DNA from: Paracoccaceae bacterium | Lineage (GTDB): Bacteria > Pseudomonadota > Alphaproteobacteria > Rhodobacterales > Rhodobacteraceae | Length of the DNA stretch: 33,708 nt | Direction: 5' to 3' | Assembly (NCBI GenBank): GCA_018223125.1 | Contig: JAAEZA010000046.1 | Coordinates: 1-33,708, forward strand | Part shown: positions 31,585 through 33,708 of the stretch, piece after piece | Layout of the letters: the number at the start of each line of letters is the position of its first letter | How positions within the stretch are numbered: position 1 is the stretch's first letter | Notes under the pieces: model-generated | Database searches by the model: none | Told to the model about the DNA's origin: nothing | What the model saw: only the letters and a program-made list of their open reading frames with translations | Program-made: the position numbers and the translations under genes

Positions 31585-32802
31585 TTAAAACTCTGCCTCG
31601 TCTGCCTTGGCTGCTGCATTCAGATCCGCAAGAAAGCCAGGGTCTGCCGCGTGGACGCGGTTCCATGTGGGGATGAAGGGCGTTTCATGGGGATTGTCCA
31701 GAAACACCTGTCCCGCCCGCATGATGTTTTCGGCAAACATTTCGATGGAACGTTCTTCGGAGTGACGGTCAATATCAAGCCCGTTCATCTTGGCTTCGCT
31801 GCAATAGCTATCCAGCAGATCCAGCGCCGAACGGTAATAGGTGGCCTTCAATGTCCGGAACACATTCGGGGTGAAAACCGTGCCATCCGCCGCCAGCTTG
31901 CGGAAGATCGCCTTGCAGATATCCGTGGACATACGGTTCAGTCCGGCCCCTGCCTCATCAGGGCTGAGATCTTGATGTTTGTGATCATACGCATCGGAAA
32001 TTTCTACCTGACAGACGGCTTTAGGGGCCAGATTGCGCCATGCTTCGGACAGGACGCCGATTTCCAGCCCCCAGTCCGACGGTATACGCAAATCCGGCAG
32101 GATCGCCGTGCGCATCGCAAACTCGCCAGACAGCGGATAGCGGAAACTGCGCAGGTAATCTATGTAATCCCGCGATCCGATCACACGGTTCAACGCAATC
32201 AGAAGCGGGCTGACCAACAGGCGGGAGACACGGCCGTTCAGCTTGCCGCCCCCGATCCGCGCGTAATAACCTTTGGCCACCTGATAGGGGAAGGACGGGT
32301 TCGCAACCGGATAGACAAGACGGGCCAGCATTTCCCTGTCATAGGTCAGAATATCGCAATCATGGATCGCCATAACCGCAGAGTCAGAACAACTGATCAG
32401 ATAGCCGAGCGAGGACCACACATTCTTGCCCTTGCCCTGTTCGCTTGGCGCCAGTCCCAGTTCCTTCAGCCGCTCCCCGAGTGCGAGCATACGGGGGCTG
32501 TCATTCCAGATGACGATATGGTTCTGGTTTAATCCGCGGAAAAACTCTTTGGCATGGCGGAACTGCGCCTCGTTCGCGGCGTCCAAACCAATGATTATGC
32601 GATGGAGGTAGTTTACTCTAGATAACTCCTCAAGAATGTGAGGCATCGCATCCCCCTCAAGCTCTGAATAAAGGCAGGGCAGGATCAGCGCAATCTTGCG
32701 GGTTGTGGCAAAGGCGTTCAGCTCTGCTTCCATTTCACGGATCTCGCGGACGCGAAGATTGTGCAGTGTCGTGATGTTTCCGTTCTGATGGAAGTCGGAC
32801 AT
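31585..32802 (-). CDS. gpgS: Glucosyl-3-phosphoglycerate synthase-like glycosyltransferase (GT81)
   Basis: This 405-aa glycosyltransferase resembles GpgS, which transfers glucose from a nucleotide sugar to 3-phosphoglycerate. Landmarks are ALILPCLYSELEGDAMPHI at about 38-56, GKGKNVWSS at 123-131, the metal-binding DCD at 148-150 in AIHDCDILTYD, and SGEFAMR followed by DWGLEIGVL. The start ATG lies one base after the phosphatase stop, with AGGAAA upstream, so the two genes are co-translated. It is convergent with the sugar phosphorylase gene, the stops being 27 bp apart. A mannosyl version cannot be fully excluded. Confidence 0.87.
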   Translation of the reverse strand: MSDFHQNGNITTLHNLRVREIREMEAELNAFATTRKIALILPCLYSELEGDAMPHILEELSRVNYLHRIIIGLDAANEAQFRHAKEFFRGLNQNHIVIWNDSPRMLALGERLKELGLAPSEQGKGKNVWSSLGYLISCSDSAVMAIHDCDILTYDREMLARLVYPVANPSFPYQVAKGYYARIGGGKLNGRVSRLLVSPLLIALNRVIGSRDYIDYLRSFRYPLSGEFAMRTAILPDLRIPSDWGLEIGVLSEAWRNLAPKAVCQVEISDAYDHKHQDLSPDEAGAGLNRMSTDICKAIFRKLAADGTVFTPNVFRTLKATYYRSALDLLDSYCSEAKMNGLDIDRHSEERSIEMFAENIMRAGQVFLDNPHETPFIPTWNRVHAADPGFLADLNAAAKADEAEF

Positions 32803-32803
32803 G

Positions 32804-33598
32804 TTAAATTTCCTGTTTTATTCCAAGTCGCTTGATCAGGTCGAGCACCGCTGTATTCCAGCCAGCCGGTCCTGCCTCGGCGGTGCGTATGATCCGCCCG
32901 GATGCTTCGTGTGCAAGCTCGGGCAGGGGCGGGCGCGAGGGGTTGGCAACAATAACCCCGTGGTCTGCATGTTCCAGCATGGCAATATCGTTCGGAGCGT
33001 CCCCAAGCGCAATCGTATGGGCGGGCCGGTATCTCTCATTGATCTTTGTCATTTGATCTACTTTGTTCGTGCCAAACGACAAGGTTAAAAATCGCCCGCC
33101 CTGTTGGGCAGAGATCCCGTGCTCTGCGATGGCTGCAAGAAAGCGATCCAGTTCCGCAGCGCCACCGCTCCACAATCCGGGTTCTGAAAAGCTGCGCATC
33201 TGCGCAAGTGCGGCCGCTTCTGGTGAAAGCCCGGTCATGTCCACAATCTCCGCCGTGCTGACATCCCCGAACCCACGGAAACAGCTGCGCAATCCAGCGG
33301 GCAGGGCAGCCAGAATATTCCTGATGGACCGGTAATCCCCGTCATCCGGCACCGCATCCACAAGAGGGGGAAGAACACCGGCCCCGTTCTCTACAATTGC
33401 CGGCCAGTCGTCGCAGCCGATCTCGGCCCGTAAGCGCGATATCTCCGGCGCAGTCTTGCTGCTTGCCAGCACAAGTCCGGCCGAAACGGCCTTTATTCTG
33501 GCAATAGCCGGCAGAGCGGCCGTAAACCTGTAACTGTGATGATCAATCAAAGTGCCATCAAGATCGGTGAACACAATCAGATTACATTGGGAATTCAT
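32804..33598 (-). CDS. HAD-IIB phosphatase, glucosyl/mannosyl-3-phosphoglycerate phosphatase-like
   Basis: This 264-aa HAD phosphatase should remove the phosphate from glucosyl-3-phosphoglycerate. Motif I is VFTDLDGTLID (D12, D14), motif II is LASSKT, and the C-terminal motif is IALGDAPNDIAMLEHAD. The acidic VENGAGVL piece is typical of the MPGP subgroup. The start at 33598 is chosen because it puts motif I at the expected distance; no strong Shine-Dalgarno sequence is visible, and an upstream GTG at 33640 is less likely. It is the first gene of the two-gene unit with the glycosyltransferase. Confidence 0.87.
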   Translation of the reverse strand: MNSQCNLIVFTDLDGTLIDHHSYRFTAALPAIARIKAVSAGLVLASSKTAPEISRLRAEIGCDDWPAIVENGAGVLPPLVDAVPDDGDYRSIRNILAALPAGLRSCFRGFGDVSTAEIVDMTGLSPEAAALAQMRSFSEPGLWSGGAAELDRFLAAIAEHGISAQQGGRFLTLSFGTNKVDQMTKINERYRPAHTIALGDAPNDIAMLEHADHGVIVANPSRPPLPELAHEASGRIIRTAEAGPAGWNTAVLDLIKRLGIKQEI

Positions 33599-33708
33599 AA
33601 TTTTATAGTGAACGAGTTCGCAAACAGGCACAAGAGCCACAACGGGCTGGACGTAGTAAAAGCAGGGACAGGGAACTGGCAGCGGGGGAGCTGGAGGCGA
33701 GTACCGGA

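Overview
The window looks like chromosomal DNA of a marine-type alphaproteobacterium, probably Rhodobacteraceae (Roseobacter group). The reasons are the GC-rich, tightly overlapping operons, the family content (hemC/hemE divergent pair, GH13/GpgS glucosylglycerate module, tripartite-free ABC uptake systems) and the style of the mobile element. This taxonomic call is inference; there is no rRNA in the window.

Layout. (1) 1-1436: a divergent polar-amino-acid ABC ATPase (cut by the window edge) and a periplasmic binding protein. (2) 1453-16160: two long operons that face each other. The plus-strand operon (1520-9875) encodes a FAD subunit and a fused [2Fe-2S]/molybdopterin subunit of a molybdenum hydroxylase, a 6-hydroxynicotinate-reductase-like Fe-S protein, an ApbE-superfamily UPF0280 protein, two tandem DUF1185 paralogues, a MarR regulator and a membrane fatty-acid-desaturase-family protein. 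The minus-strand operon (16080-10059) encodes a complete branched-chain-amino-acid-type ABC importer and, last, an enamidase-like amidohydrolase. Both operons carry the same 10-mer, TTAGTGTACA, upstream of the first gene, and they converge on an unusual 88-bp inverted repeat. Together they read as import, ring hydroxylation, ring reduction and ring opening of nicotinate or a close relative. This resembles the Eubacterium barkeri fermentation route (nicotinate dehydrogenase, Hnr, enamidase) moved into what is probably an aerobe. This is the most interesting system in the window.

(3) 16163-19846: a polytopic membrane protein, a DAO-type FAD oxidoreductase and a uronate-dehydrogenase-like SDR ending in a clear terminator. 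(4) 20512-27398: a 6.9-kb integrated element in the 3' end of tRNA-Leu(UAA), bounded by perfect 16-bp direct repeats. It carries a P4-type integrase, an AlpA regulator, a hidden 57-aa ORF, a zinc-finger/TOPRIM primase-like protein, a DUF3987 protein, a 9-bp-period iteron array (candidate origin), a PIN-like protein and two unknown proteins. It has no capsid or conjugation genes, so it resembles a satellite or minimal integrative element. (5) 27537-29619: divergent hemC and hemE. (6) 29809-33598: a GH13_18 sugar phosphorylase convergent with a gpgS/gpgP-like pair, which together suggest synthesis and phosphorolytic turnover of glucosylglycerate, a compatible solute.
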